From positions 1-47,691 of the forward strand of contig JAUVEU010000016.1 of assembly GCA_030594645.1 (NCBI GenBank): a DNA stretch of 47,691 nt. Reading direction: 5' to 3'. Below the pieces are notes generated by a model that did not search any database, was not told the DNA's origin, and worked only from the letters and a program-made list of their open reading frames with translations. Source of the DNA: Candidatus Aegiribacteria sp. (GTDB lineage Bacteria > Fermentibacterota > Fermentibacteria > Fermentibacterales > JCC-6). This document shows, one piece after another, positions 8,794-18,802 of the stretch; the stretch's first letter is position 1; each line of letters starts with the position of its first letter. The position numbers and the translations under genes are program-made.

Positions 8794-9234
8794 TCGGTAT
8801 GAGGTATCTCCACTTCTCGAAATATCCCCCAGGCAGTATTTATGATACAATCTCCGGAGCAGCTGCAACAAGGCAGGATGCCAAAATAGTCTTCAATTCT
8901 CAACGAACTAATTCTGAAAGCTAATCCGCATATCTCACCAGAGTTACTGCTACAACGTTGCATAAGACACTCGCATACTGCGTTATGCTCAATCGGCCTT
9001 CCTTGAAGTATATACAATACATCTTCGTCGACCTCTTTCGTATGCCTTGTCTGCAAGCGCTTCTACACCGTTTCGTTAAGCAATCTGGTGAAATATGTGG
9101 ACTGAAGCTTGCTGATGACAAAGTCCATTCCATTTTCAAGGTTCTATCTGCAGAAACTATCGCTGTTGCGAAAAATATGTTCAGATGATAGTTTAATGGA
9201 GATAATCATATGTGAAAGAAAGATTGGGGCGAAC
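8794..9234 (+). other. 440-base stretch without a convincing gene
   Basis: Three overlapping short frames (two minus, one plus, 72-88 codons) lie here, but none has a ribosome binding site, family motif or plausible composition. Two frames on opposite strands both read SGEICGL within about 150 bases (plus-strand text near 8933-8947 inverted, and 9088-9108). Tracing this back to DNA shows a 15-base inverted repeat: CATATCTCACCAGAG near 8929-8943 and CTGGTGAAATATGTG near 9085-9099, imperfectly complementary. The arms enclose about 140 bases, including the repetitive-looking text around 8960-9060, so a remnant mobile or repetitive element is possible. It must also hold the promoters for arsC and for the gene at 9235. 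Confidence 0.4.
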
Positions 9235-10329
9235 ATGAAAATAACAGGAATCCCTGGAATACTGGTACTGATCATCAGCTTATATGGTTCAGCGGATGGA
9301 GCAATTATTATCGATCATACATGTGCTGATCTTGATCAAATCCCGGCAACCTGGATCGAGGCTGTTCAGGACAACATACCTTCTCACTATGCTCATACAT
9401 CCCATGGAGGTCAGCTGACATACGGAATCCAGTTCATAGAAACCGCGGACCCTTTCTACGATTACGCGATTGCAAACTGCAACCTTCCAACAATACCGGA
9501 TGCCTGGTGTATCTTCAACGGCCAGGAATCAGGCACTTACATAGGCCCGGAACTTTACTGGCAAAACGATAACGGCATGAATCTCACGCGGGATGTACTT
9601 GATAACAATCCAACCATCCTCACCTCGATGTGGTCCTGGTGCTGTCAGTGCAACTCATACACTGAAGCCGGAGTTCAGGCTTATCTCGATTCCATGACTG
9701 TGCTGGAATCGGAATATTCCGATGTAACGTTCATCTACTTCACCGGCAATGCACAGACCGAAGGATCAGGCGGCTACAACCGATGGCAAAGGAATGAGCA
9801 GATCCGGGATTACTGCATCAGCAATGATAGAATTCTCTTCGATTTTGCAGATCTTGACTGCTGGTGGTTCAATCCCGGAACATCGTCCTGGGAACAGCAT
9901 ACTTATTCATATGGGAGTGATGAAATTCCAGCGGAACATCCACAGTTCTATGGCAGCTCATACGGGCACACCACAGCTGAAAGCTGCATTCAGAAAGGCG
10001 AAGCTCTCTGGTGGATGATGGCTGTTATAGCCGGATGGGAGGGAACCGGCATCGAGGAGACGGAAACATACACGGGATACGAGCTACAAGTTACCAGTGG
10101 TAATCCGGCTTCAGGGAATATCATGCTTTCGTATTCGATTCCTGAAGTGTGTACTGTAAAAGTGAGAGTCTACGCCTGTGATGGAAGACTGGTAAGTTCT
10201 CCGGTTGATGGTGAGGTTGCTTCAGGCGACCATGAAATCATTCTGGAAGATCTGCATAGCGGGATTTATCACTGCGTGATCGTTGCGGGAGAATTCAGGG
10301 ATACGGTCAGTGTGGTTCTGCTGAACTAA
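9235..10329 (+). CDS. Secreted protein, possibly SGNH-hydrolase-like, with C-terminal sorting-type domain
   Basis: A 364-residue exported protein. The start MKITGIPG at 9235 follows GGGG and begins a signal peptide ending near YGSADGA. The main domain contains AHTSHGGQLTYGI near its N-terminus, FIYFTGNAQTEGSGG in the middle and YGHTTAESC near residue 250. Spaced Ser/Gly, Asn and late His motifs of this kind suggest an SGNH-type esterase fold, but this is tentative. The final 80 residues (NPASGNIMLSYSIPE to VVLLN) form a beta-sandwich like the type A sorting or FlgD-like domains that end exported FCB-group proteins. It is transcribed alone and is convergent with guaA. Confidence 0.65.
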   Translation: MKITGIPGILVLIISLYGSADGAIIIDHTCADLDQIPATWIEAVQDNIPSHYAHTSHGGQLTYGIQFIETADPFYDYAIANCNLPTIPDAWCIFNGQESGTYIGPELYWQNDNGMNLTRDVLDNNPTILTSMWSWCCQCNSYTEAGVQAYLDSMTVLESEYSDVTFIYFTGNAQTEGSGGYNRWQRNEQIRDYCISNDRILFDFADLDCWWFNPGTSSWEQHTYSYGSDEIPAEHPQFYGSSYGHTTAESCIQKGEALWWMMAVIAGWEGTGIEETETYTGYELQVTSGNPASGNIMLSYSIPEVCTVKVRVYACDGRLVSSPVDGEVASGDHEIILEDLHSGIYHCVIVAGEFRDTVSVVLLN

Positions 10330-10373
10330 GTGGTATAATTAAGTGGAATATCCTGTAATTAATATGATGATAA

Positions 10374-10396
10374 TGTCAAAATACAAGGTTTGACCC
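10374..10396. repeat. REP-like GGGTC element abutting the guaA stop codon
   Basis: The sequence contains an inverted pair GTCAAA (10375-10380) and TTTGAC (10389-10394) around an 8-base loop and ends in CCC, overlapping the first base of the guaA stop by one. Read on the minus strand it is TAG followed by GGTCAAACC. The outer GGGTCAAA bases match the ends of the RAYT element at 25781-25800 and 26829-26848. A REP-type repeat mobilised by a RAYT enzyme is a reasonable inference; one copy alone would not prove it. Confidence 0.45.
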
Positions 10397-11937
10397 TATT
10401 CCCATTCGATGGTGCCGGGGGGTTTTGAAGATATATCGTAGACTATTCTGCTCACACCTCTGACTCTGTTCACAATCGCTGATGAGATCCTGGCCAGATG
10501 TTCCGGATCCATTCTGTACCAGTCCGCCGTCATACCGTCTGTTGATGTGACCGCGCGAAGGGCAATCACTCTGTCATATGTTCTCTGATCGCCCATTACG
10601 CCAACGGTTCTTACGGGAAGCAGTACGGCGAATGCCTGCCATATCTCGTTGTACAGATCGTTATCCAGCAGATAATCTATGAAAACCCTGTCGGCTTCCT
10701 TGAGAATACTCAAATCCTCACTGTTGACATCTCCGAGTATCCTGACAGCTAATCCGGGGCCAGGGAAAGGGTGCCGCGCAACCATCAGTTCAGAAAGTCC
10801 GAGCTCCCGTCCAAGTACTCTGACCTCATCTTTGAACAGCTCTCTAAGAGGTTCGAGAAGCTTCAGGTTCATTCTTTCGGGAAGTCCGCCGACATTGTGG
10901 TGACTCTTTATTGTAGCGGATGGACCTCGGAACGATATGCTTTCAATTACGTCCGGATAAAGGGTGCCCTGCGCAAGATGTGTTACCCCCTCTATTTCCG
11001 AGGAGGCTTCTTCAAACAGTTCAATGAACACCCTGCCGATTATTTTTCTTTTTGTCTCAGGATCTGTCACACCCTCAAGTGCTCTCAGGAAATCGTCTCT
11101 TCCATCAATAACCATTAATGGCATTCCAAAGTGATCTCTGAACGTTTTAACTACCGATTCTCTCTCCCCTTTTCTAAGAAGGCCATTGTCCACAAAAATC
11201 GGAATGAAGCGGTCCGGGATGGCTTCGTGCAGCAAAGCGGCAACAACAGATGAATCAACACCGCCGGACAATCCAAGAATGACTTTTCCTCCGTCCGGCA
11301 GTTCCTGGCGTATCATTTCTACAGCCCTTTTCCGGAATGTTTTCATATCCCAGTTTCTGCTAAGTTTCGCAATATGAAATACGAAATTTTCGAGAAGCTG
11401 TTCTCCAAACTCTGTATGATTCACCTCGGGATGGAACTGCACACCAAATCTTTGTCTTTCTGTATCCTCCATCGCAGCAATGGGAAGAGTATCTGTGTGA
11501 GCAGCATTTCTGTATCTCTCCGGGACTTTAACAACCCTGTCGCCATGACTCATCCATGCCTGAAAACCAGTTTCGATACCCTTGAAAAGGGATGTTCCCT
11601 TCTCAGGGTAAAGTTTCGCGGGACCGTACTCTCTGTCATGGCCCCCTTCTACACTGCCGTTTTCATGCAGAGCAAGCAGCTGCATGCCGTAGCAGATGCC
11701 CAGAACAGGGAGGTCTGTTTTGAACAGTTCCGGATCAGGATGTGGAGAATCTTCATCGTATACACTCGAAGGTCCTCCTGACAGGATCAGGGCTCCCGGA
11801 TGCATCTTCATTACCCTCGAAAAAGGAGCGTTACCTGGAATGAGTTCACAATAAACACCCATTTCCCTTATCCGTCGCGCAATGAGCTGATTGTACTGCG
11901 AACCGAAATCAAGTATTGCTACTCCGCCGGGAACCAT
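10396..11937 (-). CDS. guaA: GMP synthase, glutamine-hydrolysing
   Basis: A complete 513-residue enzyme that converts XMP, ATP and glutamine to GMP, the last step of guanine nucleotide synthesis. The N-terminal class I glutaminase domain has GICYGMQLL with the nucleophile Cys near residue 84 and FGVQFHPEVNHTE with the His and Glu of the triad. The synthetase domain has the pyrophosphatase P-loop GLSGGVDSSVVAALL, the HPFPGPGLAVRILG motif and the terminal KPPGTIEWE that closes the dimerisation domain. ATG 11937 follows GGAGA. It is the last gene of the amidase-pyrG-purF-guaA run, 9 bases after purF. Confidence 0.97.
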   Translation of the reverse strand: MVPGGVAILDFGSQYNQLIARRIREMGVYCELIPGNAPFSRVMKMHPGALILSGGPSSVYDEDSPHPDPELFKTDLPVLGICYGMQLLALHENGSVEGGHDREYGPAKLYPEKGTSLFKGIETGFQAWMSHGDRVVKVPERYRNAAHTDTLPIAAMEDTERQRFGVQFHPEVNHTEFGEQLLENFVFHIAKLSRNWDMKTFRKRAVEMIRQELPDGGKVILGLSGGVDSSVVAALLHEAIPDRFIPIFVDNGLLRKGERESVVKTFRDHFGMPLMVIDGRDDFLRALEGVTDPETKRKIIGRVFIELFEEASSEIEGVTHLAQGTLYPDVIESISFRGPSATIKSHHNVGGLPERMNLKLLEPLRELFKDEVRVLGRELGLSELMVARHPFPGPGLAVRILGDVNSEDLSILKEADRVFIDYLLDNDLYNEIWQAFAVLLPVRTVGVMGDQRTYDRVIALRAVTSTDGMTADWYRMDPEHLARISSAIVNRVRGVSRIVYDISSKPPGTIEWE

Positions 11938-11946
11938 GATATCTCC

Positions 11947-13395
11947 TTACAGTATATTATCTTCACCTTTATCAGTAACGTTCAGCTGTGGTGGTTCTAC
12001 CGGATACTCGCCATCAAAGCAAGCGGTACAGTAATCACAGGGGTCATGAGCGGTAACACATCCGAGCATGCCGTCCTTTGAGAGATATTCAAGACTGTCC
12101 AGTTCCAGTTGACAGGCAATCTCATCGATCGAATAATTCCGTGCAATCAAGGCTGACGGTTCAGGAAAATCTATTCCGAAATAGCATGCGTACCTGTGAG
12201 GCGGGCAGCAGACTCTCATGTGGATTTCCTTTGCTCCAGCTTCGCGGAGTGCTCTTATTCTTGCGCGGCTGGTTGTTCCTCTTACTATACTGTCTTCGAC
12301 AACACACAATCTTTTCCCTCTGACAGCTTCCGGAATGGGCTGGAGCTTCCTCATAACCATAGTTGCCCTCTTTGCTGAACTCGGATTGATGAATGTCCTG
12401 CCAATGTAGTGATTCCTTGTGAAACACATGTCGAAGGGAAGATTAAGTTCTCTGGCAAAACCAAGCGCAGCGAACATTCCGCTGTCAGGCACCGGTGCTA
12501 CAAGATCACATTCAACGGGAAACTCCTTCGCCAGCTGTCTTCCCATCGCGATTCTTACAGAGTACACGCTGTCTCCAAAAACGTAGCTGCCCGGTCGCGC
12601 AAAATAAACATGTTCGAAAATGCACTGGGCAAGTCCTTCCCTTGCGCTGAACAGTTTCTCATCTGCCCCAAATCGCTCGGATTCCGGTTCATCTCCGCCA
12701 TGAGCTATGAACAGGATTTCTCCCGCTTCAACCTCTCTTACATACGAAGCGCCACAGACCGAAAAAGCGATCGTCTCGCTTGCTATTATCCATCCGCCAT
12801 CCTGGAACCTGCCAAGGCTCAGTGGTCTGAAACCCAGCGGATCCCTTACCGCGAACATTCCCTCGGGTGTCATAATGAGGAGACAGTAGGCTCCGCGAAG
12901 CCTGCTGAGTGCAATCTCAAGCGCTTTTCTTACATTGAATCCGGTATTCTTTAACTCTCGTGACATCAGGTGAAGCACTACTTCAGTATCAGTATTTGTC
13001 ATAAAGATAGCACCTTGATGCTGAAGCTCCTGCCTGAGAAAATAAGCATTACTGATAGTCCCATTGTGAGCAATGCCGATCTGAATGCCAGCCATCCGGA
13101 CAAGAATAGGCTGGGCATTGATAACATCTGATCCACCGAAAGTACCATACCTGACATGTCCCATTACCGCGCGGATTCCGGGATTGCTCCAGTCTTGCGG
13201 CAAATCGGACATAGCCTCGGCAACATTACCATTTCTTTTGTGAAGTTTCATTCCCTCTTCATAATCACACAGAATCCCGGCAGCTTCCTGACCTCGGTGC
13301 TGCATCGCAAGCAGCCCTTCAGCAACAAGCGCAACTGATTCCTCGCCAAGACCGGTAATACCACACAAGCCGCAGTACTCATGAATTTCAGACAC
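11947..13395 (-). CDS. purF: Amidophosphoribosyltransferase
   Basis: A 482-residue enzyme that makes 5-phosphoribosylamine from PRPP and glutamine, the committed step of purine synthesis. The class II glutaminase domain begins at CGLCGITG after a 7-residue leader, so Cys8 is the probable N-terminal nucleophile after removal of the leader. GHVRYGTFG and NGTISN are visible in the same domain. The PRPP-binding motif [14 protein letters not shown] lies near residue 360. The start is GTG at 13395, overlapping the pyrG stop by 8 bases, which implies coupling. A C-terminal cysteine-rich stretch ([17 protein letters not shown]) could complete an Fe-S cluster site as in the Bacillus-type enzyme. Confidence 0.96.
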   Translation of the reverse strand: MSEIHEYCGLCGITGLGEESVALVAEGLLAMQHRGQEAAGILCDYEEGMKLHKRNGNVAEAMSDLPQDWSNPGIRAVMGHVRYGTFGGSDVINAQPILVRMAGIQIGIAHNGTISNAYFLRQELQHQGAIFMTNTDTEVVLHLMSRELKNTGFNVRKALEIALSRLRGAYCLLIMTPEGMFAVRDPLGFRPLSLGRFQDGGWIIASETIAFSVCGASYVREVEAGEILFIAHGGDEPESERFGADEKLFSAREGLAQCIFEHVYFARPGSYVFGDSVYSVRIAMGRQLAKEFPVECDLVAPVPDSGMFAALGFARELNLPFDMCFTRNHYIGRTFINPSSAKRATMVMRKLQPIPEAVRGKRLCVVEDSIVRGTTSRARIRALREAGAKEIHMRVCCPPHRYACYFGIDFPEPSALIARNYSIDEIACQLELDSLEYLSKDGMLGCVTAHDPCDYCTACFDGEYPVEPPQLNVTDKGEDNIL

Positions 13396-15004
13396 GGGTT
13401 CTTCTTTTTGCAGCGCTTATGAAAGCATTGAACAAAGGGTTGGGTTCAAGAGGAGTGGAAGTGAATTCAGGATGGAACTGGCAGGCTACAAACCATGGAT
13501 GGTCAGACCTCTCGATTATCTCAACAAGAGTCCCATCAGGAGAAACACCCGAGTAGATAAGACCGTTTTCTTCAAGCATTTCTCTATACTCATTGTTGAA
13601 TTCGAAGCGATGCCTGTGTCTTTCAGAGATGTTTTTCTGTCCATAAGTCTCAATTGCTTTTGACCCATCAAGAAGTACACAAGGATACAAACCAAGACGC
13701 ATTGTTCCGCCTTTTTGTGTGACGGTTTTCTGTTCCTCCATGAGATGAATCACAGGATTGGAGCAGTCAGGTGAGAATTCAGAACTGTTTGCCTCCGGCA
13801 TTCCGGCAAGATTGCGGGCAGTCTCTATTACGGCGCACTGCATTCCAAGACAAATACCGAGAAAAGGAATATCGTTTTCCCTCGCGAATTCGACAGCTTC
13901 CACTTTTCCTTCGATTCCCCTGTATCCGAACCCGCCTGGAACAAGTATGCCGTCCAGACCCTGGAGAAGCTCTGTGTTTCCACCTTCAAGTTCTTCTGCT
14001 TCAATACCTGTAACATCAAGGGGAACGTCGTTGGAAATCCCTCCATGCCTTAAAGCTTCAAATATACTTTTGTACGAGTCCTGCAATCCCATATACTTGC
14101 CGACAACACCTATTCTGACAGTTTCTCCTGAAGGATGAATTGCCCTTTGCAGCATGGCATTCCATTGTTCAAGGTCAAGTTCATTCAGGGGAAGTCCCAG
14201 TTTATCAAGTATCAGCTCATCCAGCTTCTGGGCGGCTAGTTCAACTGGCACTTCATAGATGGAATTCTCGACATCCTTCTCCTCGATAACTGCCCTCCGT
14301 GGCACGTTGCAGAACATTGACAGCTTCCTGAAATGCTCTTCTTCCAGAGATCTTTCCGTTCTACAGATGAGAATATCCGGAATGATACCTATATTCCTGA
14401 GGATACTGGCCGACTGCTGTGAAGGTTTTGTTTTGAGTTCTCCTGAAGCGGACAGATAAGGGATAAGTGTGAGATGAATGCACAGCACATTTTCCGGGCC
14501 AAGGTCCTGACCCAGTTCCCTCAGAGCTTCAAGAAATGGAAGTCCCTCTATGTCTCCGGCAGTACCGCCTACTTCGGTAATTGCTATGTCATAATCACCC
14601 TCAGCCTGAGAAAGTACTGCTTTCTTTATCTCGTCCGTTATATGAGGGATTACCTGAACTGTCTTACCAAGATACCCTCCCTCACGCTCGCGAGCGATAA
14701 CGGATGAATAGATCATGCCGGCTGTGTAATTACTGTTCCTGTTGCACTTCAATCCGGCGAATCGCTCGTAGTGACCAAGATCAAGATCCGTCTCGGTACC
14801 ATCATCCGTAACGTAAACTTCTCCGTGCTGGAACGGAGACATGGTTCCGGGATCAACATTCAGGTATGGGTCCAGCTTCTGCATGGTAACCCTGTATCCC
14901 CTCTGCCTGAGGAGAAGTGCTATTGAGGCAGCAGTAATACCTTTTCCGAGAGAGGAGACGACGCCACCGGTAACAAAGATGAATTTACAGTTTTTTGCGG
15001 GCAT
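13388..15004 (-). CDS. pyrG: CTP synthase
   Basis: A 538-residue enzyme that aminates UTP to CTP with ATP and glutamine. The amidoligase domain starts [16 protein letters not shown] and has the [23 protein letters not shown] and [10 protein letters not shown] blocks. The C-terminal glutaminase has [12 protein letters not shown] (Cys nucleophile) and [13 protein letters not shown] chose ATG 15004 (MPAKNCKF), with AAAGG upstream; an in-frame TTG at 15079 would add 25 residues unlike the family N-terminus. It lies second in the nucleotide operon, 90 bases after the amidase gene, and overlaps the purF start. Confidence 0.96.
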   Translation of the reverse strand: MPAKNCKFIFVTGGVVSSLGKGITAASIALLLRQRGYRVTMQKLDPYLNVDPGTMSPFQHGEVYVTDDGTETDLDLGHYERFAGLKCNRNSNYTAGMIYSSVIAREREGGYLGKTVQVIPHITDEIKKAVLSQAEGDYDIAITEVGGTAGDIEGLPFLEALRELGQDLGPENVLCIHLTLIPYLSASGELKTKPSQQSASILRNIGIIPDILICRTERSLEEEHFRKLSMFCNVPRRAVIEEKDVENSIYEVPVELAAQKLDELILDKLGLPLNELDLEQWNAMLQRAIHPSGETVRIGVVGKYMGLQDSYKSIFEALRHGGISNDVPLDVTGIEAEELEGGNTELLQGLDGILVPGGFGYRGIEGKVEAVEFARENDIPFLGICLGMQCAVIETARNLAGMPEANSSEFSPDCSNPVIHLMEEQKTVTQKGGTMRLGLYPCVLLDGSKAIETYGQKNISERHRHRFEFNNEYREMLEENGLIYSGVSPDGTLVEIIERSDHPWFVACQFHPEFTSTPLEPNPLFNAFISAAKRRTRV

Positions 15005-15094
15005 AAGAACACTGCCTTTCGATTCAGGAAAACACTTCCCAGTATTATCAAATATTGCAGCATTCGAAATGTTTTTCAAGACCGGGAAAGCAGT

Positions 15095-15883
15095 TTAGAA
15101 ATAGAATTCGGGCCTTCTGTCGGCAATTACATCGTTACGTTCCGTAATACATTTATTTCGCGATTGAAGGATATCCACTTCGACTACATGTACTTCCTCT
15201 ATTTCTCTTCCGCTTCTATGGATTATCCTGCCTCCGGGCGCTACAATCTGGCTCATCCCTGTGAAATCAAGTGTGCCGAATGAATGATTTTCTGAACCTG
15301 TCCGGTTGGCTGTTACCGCATAAACAAGATTCTCCGTACACCTGGACAGCATTGTCTGCTGGCAGTAGCTGAGAACAAGATTTGCCGGATGGCAGAGAAT
15401 ATCAGCGCCTCTCAGAGCAAGTGTCCTGGCAACCTCAGGAAATATCCAGTCAAAACAGACCATCAGGCCGATTGAAATCCCATCCATATCAAAAACGTCA
15501 AGAGGTAAATCGCCCGGATCGAAGTATGTCTTCTCTCTGTCAAACAAATGCAGCTTCCTGTATCGTCCTTCGATCCCGGCAGGGCCAAGGAGCAATGAGC
15601 TGTTGAAGCATTTCTCTCCAGCCTTTTCGGCAAAGCCTGTAACCAGGTGAAAACCACGTGCGCTGCACAGTTTCACAAGCTCAAAAACAGTTCCGGATTC
15701 TTCCGGATTCTCAGCAAATGCAAGAAGCTCATTCCTGTCGCTGAAACCATATCCGGTGAACGGAAGCTCGGGCAGAACAATCAAATCGGCGTCAATATCC
15801 TTCAATCGCGAAAGAATCGTATTCAGGTTTTCTTCTATTTCACCAAATACTGGAGCGAACTGGAAGTAGCCGATCTTAACCAT
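15095..15883 (-). CDS. Nitrilase-superfamily carbon-nitrogen hydrolase
   Basis: A 262-residue cytoplasmic amidase. The Glu-Lys-Cys triad is clear: PELPFTGYGF (Glu, about residue 39), GRYRKLHLFDREK (Lys, about 106) and GLMVCFDWIFPE (Cys, about 139). Members hydrolyse small amides, including omega-amidase (2-oxoglutaramate, glutaramate), N-carbamoyl and related substrates. The substrate cannot be read from sequence. Its position ahead of three glutamine-dependent enzymes (PyrG, PurF, GuaA) makes a role in amide nitrogen metabolism attractive, but that is inference. ATG 15883 follows AAAGGAAA. It is the first gene of the operon. Confidence 0.88.
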   Translation of the reverse strand: MVKIGYFQFAPVFGEIEENLNTILSRLKDIDADLIVLPELPFTGYGFSDRNELLAFAENPEESGTVFELVKLCSARGFHLVTGFAEKAGEKCFNSSLLLGPAGIEGRYRKLHLFDREKTYFDPGDLPLDVFDMDGISIGLMVCFDWIFPEVARTLALRGADILCHPANLVLSYCQQTMLSRCTENLVYAVTANRTGSENHSFGTLDFTGMSQIVAPGGRIIHRSGREIEEVHVVEVDILQSRNKCITERNDVIADRRPEFYF

Positions 15884-15935
15884 AATTTCCTTTCAGTTGA
15901 ATATGATGTTAGCCCAGCCTGGGTCCGGGCAAGGG

Positions 15936-15959
15936 GACATGCGCCAGAGGGTGCGTGTC
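15936..15959. repeat. REP-like hairpin, 10-bp stem with AGAG loop
   Basis: GACATGCGCC (15936-15945) and GGTGCGTGTC (15950-15959) pair over 10 positions, with two G-T wobbles as RNA, around an AGAG tetraloop. It follows a GC-rich stretch (15921-15935, GGGTCCGGGC and AAGGG). It lies between the divergent amidase and M16 genes, so it is not a terminator for either. It resembles bacterial extragenic palindromes. Confidence 0.5.
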
Positions 15960-16069
15960 GCAGAAAAATTTGATCAATGTATATAATACTACTATTGTAA
16001 ATCCAGCTTCTATTAAACATACTTTTATTGTATAAGGAAATAATCCTCATCAGGAAAGGCCGGTTCGCA

Positions 16070-18760
16070 ATGATCAGATCGATTTATGTATGCTTTCTGT
16101 TCGTGCTTTCAATCTCAATCGCTGGTGCTGATGAACCTGTTGTAACAGTCCTTGATAACGGCCTCACCGTGATTACTCAGGAATTTCATTACGCTCCGGT
16201 GATTGCTTCGGTCATTTCCTACAGAGTCGGCTCAAGGAATGAGACAGGCGACATCCTCGGAATGAGCCATTTCTGTGAGCATCTGATGTTCAAGGGTACA
16301 CCTGATATGCCCAAGTCCAGATTCTGGCAGATCGTTCAGAGAGATGGTGGAAGCGCAAACGCTTTCACAATGCAGGACGCCACTTGCTATTATCTTGTAC
16401 TCCCCTCAAGCAGGATCGAAGATGCTTTCGCCATTGAAAGCGACAGAATGATCAACTGTACTATCGATTCAGCGGAAGTGGTTTCCGAACGTAACGTAGT
16501 ACACGAAGAGAGAAGATCAAGAACTACGGACAGTCCTGACGGCGCACTCTGGGAAGCCCTGAGGGAAACAGCCTTTCTGGAGCATCCTTACGGCAATCCT
16601 GTTATCGGCTATGATGAGAACATACTCGCATACGATCACGAAAAGGCTCGAGAATACTACGAATTGTGGTACTGTCCGTCCAATGCTGTACTGGCAGTAG
16701 TTGGTGATTTCAATACTGAGGAACTGCTTGCTCAGATAGACTCCTATTTTGGTGATATACCGAGTGGAAACACCCCTCCGGAACCGGATATTCCAGAACC
16801 TGAGCAGACTGAAGCGAGATATGTTGAAATAGAGCATGCGTCCAATCTTCCCCGCTTTATCATGGTATTTCATATACCTGAGGCTCTTGATCCTGATACT
16901 CCTGCACTCGAGATAATATCCACGTACCTGACCGGCGGCAGATCCGGCAGACTTGATCAGATCCTTGTCGAAACAAATCTTGTGCAAGGTATCCGGGCAG
17001 GGAATGGATTTAATATAGATCCGGGTCTGTTTAACGTTTCAGTTACGATGTTCCCTCCGGATGACAGTGACATCTCGCTCCAGGAAGTCCAGAACATGAT
17101 CTGGGCTGAACTGGACATCATAGCTTCAGACGGTATCTCCCCTGAAAACCTTGAGGATCTGAAGAACAGGTACCGAGCAAGAGAGATCCTCTCCAATGCG
17201 AACCCTGTAGGACAGGCAATGCAGTACAGCCTGGGGATGACAATGTTCAATGACCCCTTTCTTGCGAAGAAGCAGCTTGAGGAAGTAGAACTGCTTACTC
17301 CCGGGGATATCAGCGACGTCGCACAGCGATACTTCAGACGAAACGGTGTTACAATCGCCGTTCTGAATCCCTCCGGCGGCATGGGAATGGAAGGGCAGGC
17401 CGGCCATGATGAACTTCCCACTGATATTACGGAACCATCTTCAATCGATTACGAGGGTCTTGAAATCCCCGAGGATTTTCTGATCCCTCCTGAAACATCA
17501 ATCGCGGACGGTGTCGTACAGTTCAACCTTCAGAACGGTCTTATTCTTCTGGTGAAGGAAGACCATACATTCCCAGTTGCTGCCGTCAGTTTCACTGTAC
17601 CGATGGGTACCCTCATGAACACATCCGAGCTTAACGGCCTTGTTTCTATCACAACCGGAACAATGCTCAAGGGTACGGATGAACTGAACTCCACTGAATT
17701 CCACAAAAGACTTGAAATGGAGGGGTCATATCTGAGATTCTATTCGGGGGAGGAATTCTCAACAGGGTCTGTTACTCTGCTCTCCGAGGATATCGAGGTG
17801 GCGTTCGAAAGCATCTCGGACCTCCTTCTCAGACCTGCTTTGAGAACATCGGATTACGAAACCGTACTTAACGAAGCATACGCTGATCTTGAGATGTCAG
17901 CTGAACGGTCTTTTTCCGTCGCATGGGACAGTCTGCAGGCTATAACTGCCAGATCACCCTCTGACTACAGAAGCCCATCCGAAGAAACACTTGATCGAAT
18001 TACCCTCGAGGCCGTTGAATCGTTTCATGAGATATGCTGCAGACCCGGCGGATCGGTTATTGCGGTTGTAGGCGATGTAGACGCACATAATGTGTATGAA
18101 CTGACGCAGAACTACTTCGGAGACTGGAGCAATCCCTCTGAGCCTCTCCCTTTGATCAGCATACCTCTGTTCTCTGACTCTCCGGGAGATACCGTTCTTA
18201 CGCCCATGCCAGGCAGAGTCCAGGTTGCTGTAATGATCGGGCGGAACGCTCCCGGTATGGATATGCCTGACTTTCCCGCTTTCAATGTGATGAACGTCAT
18301 TCTGGGCAGGGGTATCGGTTCCAGACTTGGGCACAGTGTTCGTGATGAACAGGGACTCGCGTACTCGGTTGGAAGCTGGACATCTTCATACGACAGTACA
18401 GGTACCTTCATAGCATATCTTTCGACTCTGGCGGATTATGCTCATCAGGCTGCTTCCTCAGTGATCTTCGAGATGGAAAGGATAGGTTCGGAGAATGTCC
18501 GAGATATCGAGTTGCGCCTGGCCAAGGCCAGCGCTGCGGGAAGACAGGCTCTTTCCGGAATGAGTTATTCCCAACAGGCATCCAGACTTGCCCTGCTTAC
18601 CGCTGACGGAAGACCTCTGAACTGGGATCTTATCTATCTGGAAGAAGTTCTCGAGCTTACTCCAGACGATCTCAGAGAGGCCGCGGCAAGATATCTTGTC
18701 CCCGGTGAATGGTTTGTTTCCATAGCTGGTGGGATACAGGATAACAATATTGAGGAATGA
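16070..18760 (+). CDS. M16 family zinc metallopeptidase, secreted
   Basis: An 896-residue two-module M16B/M16C-like protease. The start MIRSIYVCF (16070) opens a signal peptide ending near IAGADEP, so the enzyme probably works in the periplasm. The first module carries the inverted zinc motif HFCEH (His67, Glu70, His71) within GMSHFCEHLMFKGTP, and the third ligand Glu lies in the VVHEERR segment about 77 residues on. The second module (from about residue 485) lacks HxxEH but keeps the GLAYSV segment near a conserved Arg, as expected for the non-catalytic half. M16 enzymes degrade peptides inside a closed chamber. A second M16 gene follows 187 bases downstream; the pair may form a heterodimer. 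Confidence 0.92.
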   Translation: MIRSIYVCFLFVLSISIAGADEPVVTVLDNGLTVITQEFHYAPVIASVISYRVGSRNETGDILGMSHFCEHLMFKGTPDMPKSRFWQIVQRDGGSANAFTMQDATCYYLVLPSSRIEDAFAIESDRMINCTIDSAEVVSERNVVHEERRSRTTDSPDGALWEALRETAFLEHPYGNPVIGYDENILAYDHEKAREYYELWYCPSNAVLAVVGDFNTEELLAQIDSYFGDIPSGNTPPEPDIPEPEQTEARYVEIEHASNLPRFIMVFHIPEALDPDTPALEIISTYLTGGRSGRLDQILVETNLVQGIRAGNGFNIDPGLFNVSVTMFPPDDSDISLQEVQNMIWAELDIIASDGISPENLEDLKNRYRAREILSNANPVGQAMQYSLGMTMFNDPFLAKKQLEEVELLTPGDISDVAQRYFRRNGVTIAVLNPSGGMGMEGQAGHDELPTDITEPSSIDYEGLEIPEDFLIPPETSIADGVVQFNLQNGLILLVKEDHTFPVAAVSFTVPMGTLMNTSELNGLVSITTGTMLKGTDELNSTEFHKRLEMEGSYLRFYSGEEFSTGSVTLLSEDIEVAFESISDLLLRPALRTSDYETVLNEAYADLEMSAERSFSVAWDSLQAITARSPSDYRSPSEETLDRITLEAVESFHEICCRPGGSVIAVVGDVDAHNVYELTQNYFGDWSNPSEPLPLISIPLFSDSPGDTVLTPMPGRVQVAVMIGRNAPGMDMPDFPAFNVMNVILGRGIGSRLGHSVRDEQGLAYSVGSWTSSYDSTGTFIAYLSTLADYAHQAASSVIFEMERIGSENVRDIELRLAKASAAGRQALSGMSYSQQASRLALLTADGRPLNWDLIYLEEVLELTPDDLREAAARYLVPGEWFVSIAGGIQDNNIEE

Positions 18761-18771
18761 GACAGTCTTCT

Positions 18772-18802
18772 CGGAGCACATCCTATCAACATGCGTGCTC
18801 CG
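18772..18802. terminator. Hairpin after the first M16 gene, possible weak terminator
   Basis: CGGAGCAC (18772-18779) and GTGCTCCG (18795-18802) form a perfect 8-bp stem with a 15-base loop, 11 bases after the stop codon. No run of T follows, so it may instead protect or process the transcript between the two M16 genes. Confidence 0.4.

Noticed and set aside
8958-9188. 76-codon plus-strand frame MHKTLAYCV
   Set aside because: It has no ribosome binding site, odd composition and an internal inverted repeat; more likely non-coding.
12409-12954. 181-codon plus-strand frame inside purF
   Set aside because: It is antisense to purF with no family resemblance.
16517-17421. Minus-strand frames of about 155 codons inside the first M16 gene
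   Set aside because: They lie antisense to a continuous 896-residue protease with intact motifs.
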